Origin: Teichococcus deserti
GTDB lineage: Bacteria > Pseudomonadota > Alphaproteobacteria > Acetobacterales > Acetobacteraceae
Length of the DNA stretch: 64,000 nucleotides
Direction: 5' to 3'
Assembly (NCBI RefSeq): GCF_001982615.1
Contig: NZ_MLCO01000077.1
Location: 19,245 to 83,244, forward strand
Part shown: positions 1 through 7,052 of the stretch, piece after piece
How the letters are laid out: each line of letters opens with the position of its first letter
Position numbering within the stretch: the first letter of the stretch is position 1
Program-made: the position numbers and the translations under genes
Notes under the pieces: model-generated
The model's input: only the letters and a program-made list of their open reading frames with translations
Databases searched by the model: none
What the model was told of the DNA's origin: nothing

Positions 1-390
1 GCCCGCCAGTTCGACCGCATCCGCCCCGTCATCCCGGCGCCGATGACGCAGGAGCTGCCGGTGGCGCCGACCGTCGCCGGCGTGCCCACCGCCGCCTGGA
101 CCCCGCCGCCGCTGCCGCAGGAGGCCGCGCCCGCCCGGCCCGGTCGCCGGGCTGCCGGCCGCGGCGCCACCCCGCGCCGCGCGGCGGTCGCCCGCCGCAG
201 CGGCGAGGGCAGCCGCAACACCCGGCTGCGCAGCGACGAGGCCGCGCAGCGCCGCTTCACCGCGCGCGAGGCCGAGATCGAGCGGCTGCGCAGCCGGCTG
301 GAGAGCGACCGCAACCGCTATGATTCGCAGCGCGCCAACACGGCGATCCGCTCGGCGCCGCAGCCCGCCTCGCCGGCGCTGACGCGGTAA
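1..390 (+). CDS. C-terminal part of an unknown Pro/Ala/Arg-rich protein
   Basis: The frame is open from base 1 and ends at TAA 388-390, so the gene starts outside the window; the ATG at 43 is probably internal. The visible 129 residues start with a Pro/Ala-rich stretch, pass through an Arg-rich basic linker, and end in a charged heptad-like segment (around AREAEIERLRSRLESDRNRY) that looks like a short coiled coil. No catalytic motif, signal peptide or membrane segment is visible. I do not recognise the family. It converges on the minus-strand methyltransferase gene, with 22 bp between the stop codons. Confidence 0.6.
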   Translation, partial: ARQFDRIRPVIPAPMTQELPVAPTVAGVPTAAWTPPPLPQEAAPARPGRRAAGRGATPRRAAVARRSGEGSRNTRLRSDEAAQRRFTAREAEIERLRSRLESDRNRYDSQRANTAIRSAPQPASPALTR

Positions 391-412
391 GGCGACGGGG
401 CCAGGCGGCCGC

Positions 413-1114
413 TCACCGCTTCAGCGGCTTGCGCAGGATCCATTTCGGGTTCTCGACCACCAGCTCCTGGCCGATTTCGGCGGCGAATTCCTGCGCCGCC
501 TTGGCGACGCCGGGCCAGGGGAAGTCGTCGCCGACCAGCACGCCGCCCGGCGCCAGCAGCGCCCAGAAGCGGCGGGCGTCGCGCAGCACCGGCTCGTATT
601 CATGCGCCGCGTCGATATGGATCAGCTCGGCCTTCACCCGCAGCCGCTGCAGGATGACGGCGGCGTTCTCGCTGGTCTGGGCCAGCGGCACCACGCGGTC
701 CTGCAGCCCCAGATGCGCCATGTTGCTGAGGAACTGCCAATACAGCCCCGGCATCCCATGCCGCAGCCGCAATGAAGCAAAAATGTTGTCCTGGCGCTCG
801 CGGTTCCAGTGCTCGGGGCTGCCCAGGAAGGTGTCGACCGCGATCACCGCGCCGGGCAGGGCGTTCTTCTGCAGCGCCTTGCAGAAGAAGGCGACCGAGG
901 CGCCCTTCCAGACGCCGACATCGATGATGGTTTTCGGCTTCACCTCCTGCACCAGGCGGGCCAGCGTCGGATGGGTGCTGTTCCAGCCCTGCAGGTCCTG
1001 CGGCAGCTCCGGCGTGAAGCCGGCATAGAGATCCTCGCCGAAGAGCCGCTGCATCAGCGCCTGCGCGGGCGTTTCCTGGGCAGGGGTCCCCGTGGCGGCG
1101 GCGGCGTCGGACAT
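413..1114 (-). CDS. class I SAM-dependent methyltransferase-like protein
   Basis: A 233-residue protein when started at the ATG at 1114. Motif I of the Rossmann methyltransferase fold is visible as IIDVGVWKGAS, followed by an acidic motif II (AVDTFLGS), a later LIHIDAAHEYE and LAPGGVLVGDDF. This pattern fits the Methyltransf_24/cephalosporin-hydroxylase-like group, whose members often act on small molecules or glycans. The substrate cannot be told from the sequence. The frame stays open to an ATG at 1168, but that longer start would translate through the terminator hairpin at 1116-1144, so 1114 is preferred. No Shine-Dalgarno is possible in front of 1114, because the terminator T-run touches the ATG; the start is therefore uncertain. 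Confidence 0.75.
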   Translation of the reverse strand: MSDAAAATGTPAQETPAQALMQRLFGEDLYAGFTPELPQDLQGWNSTHPTLARLVQEVKPKTIIDVGVWKGASVAFFCKALQKNALPGAVIAVDTFLGSPEHWNRERQDNIFASLRLRHGMPGLYWQFLSNMAHLGLQDRVVPLAQTSENAAVILQRLRVKAELIHIDAAHEYEPVLRDARRFWALLAPGGVLVGDDFPWPGVAKAAQEFAAEIGQELVVENPKWILRKPLKR

Positions 1115-1115
1115 G

Positions 1116-1144
1116 AAAAAAGCTCCCGGTCTGCACCGGGAGCT
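1116..1144 (-). terminator. intrinsic terminator of the ptsP transcript
   Basis: On the minus strand a perfect 10-bp stem (AGCTCCCGGT / ACCGGGAGCT) with a GCAG loop is followed directly by six T residues. It lies 37 bp past the ptsP stop codon and ends next to the start codon of the methyltransferase gene, so it should separate the two genes. Confidence 0.9.
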
Positions 1145-1180
1145 TGCCATCTCGATCCGCGATCGCAAAGGCGGCGGAAG

Positions 1181-3100
1181 CTAGTCCCTGGCCGCGGCGG
1201 GCTCGCCGAAGGCCATGACCAGCTCCTGGATGCGCTTCGGGTCGCTCTGCTCCATGACGCGGCGGGCGAAGCGGGCGCAGTCGTCGATCTGCAGCGTGCG
1301 CACCACCTGCTTCACCCGCGGGATGGCGCTGGCATTCATCGACAGCGTGCGGATGCCCAGGCCCAGCAGCAGCGGCACCAGCCGCGGATTGCCCGCCATC
1401 TCGCCGCAGACCGAGACCGGCATGCGCAGCCGCAGCGCCGCCTCCGTCGCGAACTGCACCAGCCGCAGCACGGCGGGGTGCAGCGGGTCGTAGAGATGGG
1501 CCACCTCCGCCTCGGCGCGGTCGACGGCCAGGGTGTACATGGCGAGGTCGTTGGTGCCGATGGCGAAGAAATCGGCCTCCAGCGCGATGGCGTCGGCGGC
1601 GAGCGCCGCGCCCGGCGTCTCGATCATGGCGCCCAGCGGCGGCAGCTTCTCCGGCAGCGGCACGCCCTTGCGGCGCAGCCGGCGGGCGACGCGCTCATAG
1701 ATCTCGCGCGCCTGGGCGACCTCGGAGGGCACGGTGACCATCGGCAGCAGGATGCGCACCGGGCCCTGTGCGGCGATGCGCAGGATGGCGGCGAACTGCG
1801 CCTCCAGCAGCTCAGGGCGCTTCAGCAGCATGCGGATGCCGCGCAGGCCCAGCGCCGGGTTGGGGCCGGCGTGATAGGGCTCGATGCCTTCGGCCAGGGC
1901 CTCGATGTCCTTCTCGCCGCCCCAGTCGAGCACGCGGATGGTCACCTGGTCGCCGGCCAGAGGCCCGACGATCTGCGCATAGGCGTGGAACTGCGCATCC
2001 TCGTCCGGGAGATCCTCCCGGTTCATGAACAGGAACTCGGTGCGCAGCAGGCCGATGCCCTGCGCGCCGGCCTGGGCGATCAGCGGCAGCTCGGCCGGGA
2101 TCTCCAGATTGGCCTGGAGCTCGACCTCCTCGGCATCCAGCGTGACCGAGGGCAGGCGCCGGAGCTTGCCGAGCCGGGTCTTCTCCTTGGCATAGGCGGC
2201 CAGCGCCTCGCGCCCGGCCTCCATGGCGGCAGGGCCGGGGCGCAGCACGATGGTGCCGGCGCTGCCGTCCAGCACCGCCTCGTCGCCGCGGGCGGCAGCC
2301 TCGGTCAGGCCAGGGCAGCCCAGCACCGAGGGGATGCCCAGCGCGCGCAGCATGATGGCGGTATGGCCATCGGCGCCGCCTTCCTCCGTCGCCACGCCGG
2401 CGATGCGGGCGGGGTCGAGCAGCGCGGCATCGGCCGGCGTCAGCTCCTCGGCCACCAGGATGGCGCCCTGCGGCACGCCCTTCAGGCTGCGGAAGGGGGT
2501 GGCGGTCAGGTTGCGGGTCAGGCGGCGGGCGATCTCGCGCACCTCGCCGGCGCGGCGCTTCAGGCCGGGCTTGTCGTCGTCCTTGGCGGCCAGGATGACG
2601 GCGGCGATGGCCTCGGCCTCGTCCTGCACGGCGGTCTCGGCGGCCAGCAGCTCCTCGCCGATGCGGCGGCGGGCGCCGCGCAGCAGCCGGCTGTCGCCCA
2701 GCATCATGGCATAGGCGTCGAGCAGCGGCGCCAGCTCTTCCTGCGCCTCCTCCGGCAGCACGCCGAGGCGCGCCTTCAGCTTGCCGACCTGCTTGCGGCT
2801 GGCGGCGGCCGCGGCGTTGAGGCGCGCGCGCTCATCCTCGACATGGCCGGCATCGACCTGGCGGCGCGGCGCCAGCGTCGGCTCCTCCGAGGTGTCGTAG
2901 ACGGCGCCGATGGCGACGCCATGGCTGACCGGGATGCCGCGGATCGAGACCTCGCGGGTCTTGGCCTTGCGGCGCGGCTCCTTCTCCGGACGCACCGCCT
3001 CGGCCGCCTTCTCGGCGGCGCGCAGCACCTCGGCCTTCAGCGCTTCCGCCTCGGCCCTGGCCTCCGCCTTCTCCTTCGCGCTGGCCTTCTCAGTCTTCAT
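1181..3100 (-). CDS. ptsP: PTS enzyme I (PEP-protein phosphotransferase)
   Basis: A 639-residue enzyme I, which moves phosphate from PEP to a histidine and then to HPr in the cytoplasm. The core starts at GIPVSHGVAIG (about residue 54). The phospho-histidine lies in GGADGHTAIMLRALGIPS. The C-terminal PEP-binding barrel shows RTEFLFMNRE, GTNDLAMYTL and the catalytic-cysteine motif VCGEMAGNP. There is no GAF domain, unlike classical EI-Ntr. About 50 Ala/Lys/Glu-rich residues precede the core and look like a charged helix; no other start lies closer to it. The ATG overlaps the end of the HPr gene by 11 bp, which suggests translational coupling. No sugar permease is present, so a regulatory rather than transport PTS is inferred. 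Confidence 0.93.
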   Translation of the reverse strand: MKTEKASAKEKAEARAEAEALKAEVLRAAEKAAEAVRPEKEPRRKAKTREVSIRGIPVSHGVAIGAVYDTSEEPTLAPRRQVDAGHVEDERARLNAAAAASRKQVGKLKARLGVLPEEAQEELAPLLDAYAMMLGDSRLLRGARRRIGEELLAAETAVQDEAEAIAAVILAAKDDDKPGLKRRAGEVREIARRLTRNLTATPFRSLKGVPQGAILVAEELTPADAALLDPARIAGVATEEGGADGHTAIMLRALGIPSVLGCPGLTEAAARGDEAVLDGSAGTIVLRPGPAAMEAGREALAAYAKEKTRLGKLRRLPSVTLDAEEVELQANLEIPAELPLIAQAGAQGIGLLRTEFLFMNREDLPDEDAQFHAYAQIVGPLAGDQVTIRVLDWGGEKDIEALAEGIEPYHAGPNPALGLRGIRMLLKRPELLEAQFAAILRIAAQGPVRILLPMVTVPSEVAQAREIYERVARRLRRKGVPLPEKLPPLGAMIETPGAALAADAIALEADFFAIGTNDLAMYTLAVDRAEAEVAHLYDPLHPAVLRLVQFATEAALRLRMPVSVCGEMAGNPRLVPLLLGLGIRTLSMNASAIPRVKQVVRTLQIDDCARFARRVMEQSDPKRIQELVMAFGEPAAARD

Positions 3101-3467
3101 GGAAACCGGCCTCGATCAGGCCGGCCACCGCATCCAGCGCCTCTCTGGCGTCCCACCCTTCGGCCTCCACCAGCACCTCGCTGCCCTTGCCGGCGCCCAG
3201 CATCATCAGCCCCATGATGGAGCAGGCGGGCACCTTCTGGCCATCGCGGGACACGGTGACGCAGGCGGAAAACCGCTCGGCCAGCGAGACCAGCTTGGCC
3301 GCCGCCCGGGCATGCAGGCCGCGGCTGTTGATGATGCGGATGCTGCTGCGCAGCACCAGCGGGTTGGCGGCTTCCGGTGCAGGCTCCGCGGCCGCGCCAT
3401 AGGTGTCGGACGGCGCGGCGGGCGCGGGGCCGCGCCAGAAAAGCAGGCCGGTCTGGTCAAGGCGCAT
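3090..3467 (-). CDS. ptsH: HPr family phosphocarrier protein
   Basis: A 125-residue HPr. The active-site histidine is in NSRGLHARAAAKLV and the regulatory serine (target of HPr kinase) is in ACSIMGLMMLGAGKGSE. About 38 residues of Ala/Pro-rich sequence precede the HPr fold, longer than the usual 85-90 residue protein. The start at 3467 is supported by a purine-rich GAGGGG about 6 nt upstream on the minus strand. The 217-bp gap from the EIIA gene could hold its own promoter, but I see no clear one. With hprK and ptsP nearby it can be phosphorylated on both His and Ser. Confidence 0.93.
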   Translation of the reverse strand: MRLDQTGLLFWRGPAPAAPSDTYGAAAEPAPEAANPLVLRSSIRIINSRGLHARAAAKLVSLAERFSACVTVSRDGQKVPACSIMGLMMLGAGKGSEVLVEAEGWDAREALDAVAGLIEAGFHED

Positions 3468-3684
3468 CGTCTCGCCCCTCTGCTGCGGCCGCCACGGCGC
3501 GAGCGCGCGACGGCCTGGTCTGGTCCCCGGATCCCGGTACCGCTGCGAGAATCGACGGGCAAAGCGCCGGGATTATGGCAGGCGCGCCGCGGGGATGCGC
3601 CCCAGGGACTGCGCCTGCGCCGTATTTTTTCCATATCTGGCCGGCGGGACCGGTTTTCCAGTCCCGCAAGGTCGAAGGCCGGGC

Positions 3685-4140
3685 TCAGCCGGTTTTCTGC
3701 ACGCATTGCAGCACCACCTCGGAGGGCGGCGCGCAACGGGTGGGGGTCGCGCAGGCGATGTAGTGGCGGCCGGCGCGCATGGCGTGCTCGACCGCGGGCG
3801 ACAGCGGCTCGGCGTTGCGGATGCGGGCCAGCTTGACCAGCATCGGCAGGTTGACGCCGGCGATCACCTCGATGGCGCCGCCGGCCGCCGCGCTGTCCTG
3901 CGCCACCGCCGTGGCCAGGTTGGACGGCGTGCCGCCGAACATGTCGGTCAGCAGCACCACGCCGTCGCCGCTGTCCACCGCGGCCACCTGGGCCAGGATG
4001 TCGCGCTTGCGGCCGTCCATGTCGTCCTCGGGGCCGATGCAGACCGTCGCGACCTGGGCCTGCGGCCCCACGACATGTTCCATCGCCAGGCGGAACTCCT
4101 CGGCCAGGCGGCCGTGGCTGACCAGCACAAGACCGATCAT
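3685..4140 (-). CDS. PTS EIIA component, mannose family
   Basis: A 151-residue cytoplasmic EIIA-Man/Fru domain starting at MIGLVLVSHGRLAEE, where the histidine is the phosphorylation site. LLTDMFGGTPSNLA and the later IAGVNLPMLVKL are typical of the family. The frame is open further upstream to 4242, but those residues are not EIIA-like and would overlap rapZ. No EIIB, EIIC or EIID gene is in the window, so it is probably a terminal phospho-acceptor with a regulatory role, as in other alphaproteobacterial hprK-ptsH loci. It lies 13 bp after the rapZ stop codon. Confidence 0.9.
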   Translation of the reverse strand: MIGLVLVSHGRLAEEFRLAMEHVVGPQAQVATVCIGPEDDMDGRKRDILAQVAAVDSGDGVVLLTDMFGGTPSNLATAVAQDSAAAGGAIEVIAGVNLPMLVKLARIRNAEPLSPAVEHAMRAGRHYIACATPTRCAPPSEVVLQCVQKTG

Positions 4141-4153
4141 CAGGAATACGCCA

Positions 4154-5371
4154 TCACAGTGTGCAAGAAGGGTCCTCCCGACCCGGATGAGGGAGCGGCG
4201 CCGCGGCGCCGGCACGGGCTTCCGGCCCGCGGTATCCAGCATGGGCGTCCTGCCCGCGCTGCTCAGCCTGGGCGTCCTGCCCGATCGTCACGTCCGTCGT
4301 CCCGGCGGCGCCGCCAGGAGGCCTGGTGGCACCGCTGTCCGCCGCCGCCGGAACGGGGTCCGCAGCCGGCGGTCCGGTGAGGACCCGCTCGGCGGCGGCC
4401 AGCTCGCGGTGGCGGAGGTCGACCCGCCATCCCTGCCCGGCCAGGTGCTCGGCCAGCATCTCGGCCAGCAGCACGGAGCGGTGCTTCCCGCCCGTGCAGC
4501 CCAGGGCGACGGTCAGGTATTTCTTGCCCTCTGCCGCATAGCGGGGCAACAGCGGGTCCAGCAGCGCCGTCATGCGCTGCCAGAATGGACCGAACTCCGC
4601 ATCCGCCTTGATGAAGCCGGCGACCGCCGGATCCCGTCCGGTCTGCGGCCGCAGCGCCGGATCATAATGCGGATTGCGCAGGAAGCGCAGATCGAAGACG
4701 AGATCGGCCTCGCGCGGCAGGCCGCGCGGGAAGGCGAAGGACAGCACCGCGACCGCCATCCCCTCGGGCCCCTCCGCCACCCGGAAGCGGCGCTCGATCT
4801 GGCGGCGCAGCTCCGGCAGGGGCAGCTCGGTGGTGTCGACCAGGGCATCGGCGGCATCGCGCAGCGGCGCCAGCAGCGCCTCCTCGCGGGCGATGCCGTC
4901 GGCGACCGAGCCGCCCAGCGAGCCGCCCGGGGCCAGCGGATGACGCCGCCGGGTCTCCGAGAAGCGGCGCATCAGCACGGCGGGTTCGGCGGTGACATAG
5001 ATGAGCTCGGGGGCCAGCCCCGGCAAGGTGCGCAGCCGCGCGATTCGCTGCAGCAGCGCCAGCGCGTCGAAGCCGCGGGTGCGGGCGTCGAGGCCGACCG
5101 CCAGCGGCACATGGCCGCCGTCGCGCACCAGCTCCTCCAGCACCGCCAGCGGCGGGTTGTCGATGCTCTCGAAGCCGAGGTCCTCGAGCATGCGCAGGAT
5201 CGAGGCCTTGCCGGCGCCGGACAGGCCGGTGACCACGACGAACGGCCGCGCGCCGTCCGGCGCGACGAAAGGCCGCGCGCCGCCTGGCGCGACGAACGGC
5301 CGCGCGCCGTCTGGCGCGACGAAGGGGCGCGTGCCCTCGCGGGCCGGCGGCGACTCGGGAAGGAGGGTCAC
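4154..5371 (-). CDS. rapZ: RapZ-like nucleotide-binding protein (YvcJ family)
   Basis: A P-loop protein of the RapZ/YvcJ family. The Walker A region is GLSGAGKAS, followed by LEDLGFESIDNPPL. RFLRNPHYDPALRP and GCTGGKHRSVLLAEML are the family's conserved C-terminal motifs. RapZ proteins bind UDP-GlcNAc or nucleotides, and in enterobacteria control glmS mRNA through small RNAs; the role here is inferred. The best start is GTG 5371, just after the hprK stop, giving 405 residues, clearly longer than the usual 285-320. The extra length has two sources: a 9-residue tandem repeat (ARPFVAPDG-like, from DNA 5237-5336) ahead of the P-loop, and a low-complexity tail of about 70 residues containing repeated GQDA units. 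Confidence 0.85.
   Translation of the reverse strand: MTLLPESPPAREGTRPFVAPDGARPFVAPGGARPFVAPDGARPFVVVTGLSGAGKASILRMLEDLGFESIDNPPLAVLEELVRDGGHVPLAVGLDARTRGFDALALLQRIARLRTLPGLAPELIYVTAEPAVLMRRFSETRRRHPLAPGGSLGGSVADGIAREEALLAPLRDAADALVDTTELPLPELRRQIERRFRVAEGPEGMAVAVLSFAFPRGLPREADLVFDLRFLRNPHYDPALRPQTGRDPAVAGFIKADAEFGPFWQRMTALLDPLLPRYAAEGKKYLTVALGCTGGKHRSVLLAEMLAEHLAGQGWRVDLRHRELAAAERVLTGPPAADPVPAAADSGATRPPGGAAGTTDVTIGQDAQAEQRGQDAHAGYRGPEARAGAAAPLPHPGREDPSCTL
5237..5336 (-). repeat. 27-bp tandem repeat inside rapZ
   Basis: Three full 27-bp units (5237-5263, 5264-5290, 5291-5317) and a 19-bp partial fourth differ from one another at only a few positions. The length keeps the reading frame and encodes repeats of GARPFVAPD just before the RapZ P-loop. 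Confidence 0.92.
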
Positions 5372-5401
5372 GCCGCGAAGGCCCTCATGCCGCGAAGGCC
5401 C
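5368..5401. repeat. 17-bp direct repeat at the hprK-rapZ junction
   Basis: Bases 5368-5384 and 5385-5401 are tandem 17-bp copies with one difference (TCAC versus TCAT at the start). The hprK stop codon lies in the second copy, and its duplicate creates the GTG used here as the rapZ start. Confidence 0.85.
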
Positions 5402-5816
5402 CGGCCCGCTGGCGCAGGCGGGACCGGCTGGCGGCCAGCGCCCAGGCCAGCTTGTCGGGAGTGGAAGCGTCGAAGCCATGCAGCGCGACGCAGGGCAGGG
5501 GAATGCCGGCGACGGCCAGGCTGCGCGGCAGCGGCAGGCGGGGGATGGCGGCGCGCGGCGCCAGCTCGACCACCAGGCGCAGCGGGGCAGGGGCATGGGC
5601 CAGCCCCTCGAAGATGCCGAGGCCGCGCACCTCCAGCAGGCCGGCGAGCGCCGCGGGTGCGCCGGCCTCGACGCCGCCGTCGCGCAGGGTCGCCACCACC
5701 TGGTCGTCGGCCACGAGCCGCCAGCCGCGCTGCAGCAGGTCGGACTTGCCGGAGCCCGGTGGGCCCAGGAAGAGGACGCCCTCGCCTTCCAGCGCGGCGC
5801 AGCTGCCGTGCAGCAT
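5385..5816 (-). CDS. hprK: HPr kinase/phosphorylase, short alphaproteobacterial form
   Basis: A 143-residue protein containing only the catalytic C-terminal domain of HprK, as is usual in alphaproteobacteria. The Walker A motif is GPPGSGKSDL, followed by LVADDQV and the HprK signature EVRGLGIFE. It phosphorylates or dephosphorylates the serine of HPr in response to metabolite levels. The ATG at 5816 gives MLHGSCAALEG. A GTG at 5822 two codons upstream has a better-placed GGGAG and is an equally good start. The frame continues upstream to 6044, but those residues are not HprK-like and run antisense to the dehydratase 5' end. The gene is transcribed divergently from the dehydratase. Confidence 0.9.
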   Translation of the reverse strand: MLHGSCAALEGEGVLFLGPPGSGKSDLLQRGWRLVADDQVVATLRDGGVEAGAPAALAGLLEVRGLGIFEGLAHAPAPLRLVVELAPRAAIPRLPLPRSLAVAGIPLPCVALHGFDASTPDKLAWALAASRSRLRQRAGAFAA

Positions 5817-6025
5817 GATCACTCGGTCAGGGCTCCCGTCGGGGGGTGGAGACTCTGAAATCTGCTGAAATATGGCAGGATCGGGGCGGCTGTGAAAGCC
5901 ACCCGCCCCGGCGACCCCCGGTTGCGGCCGCGGGCCAGCCTTCCTGCCATGGGTTCGGCGCTGCGGGCGCCGCGCGGCCAGGGCTCCGGTTGCCCGGCGC
6001 CGGGGGTGGTGCCAGGGTTGGGCGC

Positions 6026-7006
6026 ATGAGCGCTGACCTGCCAAGCACCCCGCCCGACGCCGCCGCCATCCGGGCCGCCGCCGCCCGAATCGCCCCCTGG
6101 ATCCGACGCACCCCGGTGATGACGCTGGCGCCGGGCGACCTGGGCCTGCCGCCCGCCACCGGCCCGGTGGTGCTGAAGCTGGAGCTGCTGCAGGCCACCG
6201 GCTCCTTCAAGCCGCGCGGCGCCTTCAACCGGATGCTCTCGGCCGGCAGCCTGCCGGAGGCGGGGGTGATCGCGGCCTCGGGCGGCAACCACGGCGCGGC
6301 GGTGGCCTATGCCGCCCAGGCGCTGGGGGTGAAGGCCGAGATCTTCGTCCCCGAGATCACCGGCGCCGCCAAGGTCGCGCGGATCCGCGGCTATGGCGCC
6401 GCGCTGGTGCAGGGCGGGGCCAGCTACGACGAGGCGCGGCAGGCCTGCGAGGCGCGGGCGGCGGAAACCGGCGCGCTGATGGTGCATGCCTATGACCAGG
6501 CCGAGGTGCTGGCCGGCCAGGGCACGCTGGCGCTGGAGCTGTCCGAGCAGGCGCCGGAACTGACCCATGTGCTGGTGGCGACCGGTGGCGGCGGGCTGAT
6601 CGGCGGCGTCGCCGGCTTCTATGGCGAGGCCGTCGAGGTGGTTTCGGTCGAGCCCGAGGGGTGCCCCACGCTGTTCACCGCGCTGCGCGAGGGGCGGCCG
6701 GTGCCGGTGGAAGTCGGCGGCGCGGCGGCGGACAGCCTGGGGGCGCGGCAGATCGGCCGGCTGAGCTTCGAGGTGGCACGGCGCAGCATCGGCCATGCGC
6801 TGCTGGTGCCCGACCAGGCGATCCGCGCGGCGCAGAAGAAGCTCTGGGATGTCTGCCGGCTGGTCACCGAGCCGGGCGGCGCGACCGCGCTGGCCGCGCT
6901 GCTCAGCGGCGCCTTCGTGCCGCCCGAGGGCGCCAAGGTCGGCGTGGTCGTGTGCGGCGCGAACACCGACCCCGGCTCGATTCTGGAGGGAGGTCCAGGA
7001 ACCTAA
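6026..7006 (+). CDS. PLP-dependent serine/threonine dehydratase
   Basis: A 326-residue fold-type II PLP enzyme. The PLP lysine lies in GSFKPRGAFNRM, the substrate loop is ASGGNHGAA, and the phosphate-binding glycine loop is TGGGGLIGG. No C-terminal ACT domain is present, so it resembles the catabolic, non-feedback-inhibited dehydratases that make pyruvate or 2-oxobutyrate and ammonia from Ser or Thr. The start MSADLPST at 6026 is chosen because upstream residues are not homologous. It sits on the opposite strand between chvG and hprK, which are usually adjacent in related bacteria. The TAA stop is the centre of a palindrome at 6995-7015. A racemase or related type II PLP activity cannot be ruled out. 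Confidence 0.87.
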   Translation: MSADLPSTPPDAAAIRAAAARIAPWIRRTPVMTLAPGDLGLPPATGPVVLKLELLQATGSFKPRGAFNRMLSAGSLPEAGVIAASGGNHGAAVAYAAQALGVKAEIFVPEITGAAKVARIRGYGAALVQGGASYDEARQACEARAAETGALMVHAYDQAEVLAGQGTLALELSEQAPELTHVLVATGGGGLIGGVAGFYGEAVEVVSVEPEGCPTLFTALREGRPVPVEVGGAAADSLGARQIGRLSFEVARRSIGHALLVPDQAIRAAQKKLWDVCRLVTEPGGATALAALLSGAFVPPEGAKVGVVVCGANTDPGSILEGGPGT

Positions 7007-7050
7007 GGTTCCTGGCGGGGAGGGTCTGGGAGGGGCGGAGCCCCTCTCAG
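6995..7050. terminator. two palindromes between convergent dehydratase and chvG
   Basis: The first has 9-bp arms (CCAGGAACC / GGTTCCTGG) with the dehydratase TAA as its centre. The second (7026-7050) has 11-bp arms with one mismatch around GGGGCGGAGCCCC. Neither has a T-run. They probably act as a bidirectional 3' end. Confidence 0.6.
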
Positions 7051-7052
7051 CC

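Noticed and set aside
5237..5336. Short regular repeats considered as a CRISPR array
   Set aside because: Units are directly adjacent without spacers and lie in frame inside rapZ.
3685..5596. Longer N-terminal extensions for EIIA and rapZ
   Set aside because: The extra residues are not like the families and overlap the upstream genes; the starts at 4140 and 5371 fit homology and gene spacing.
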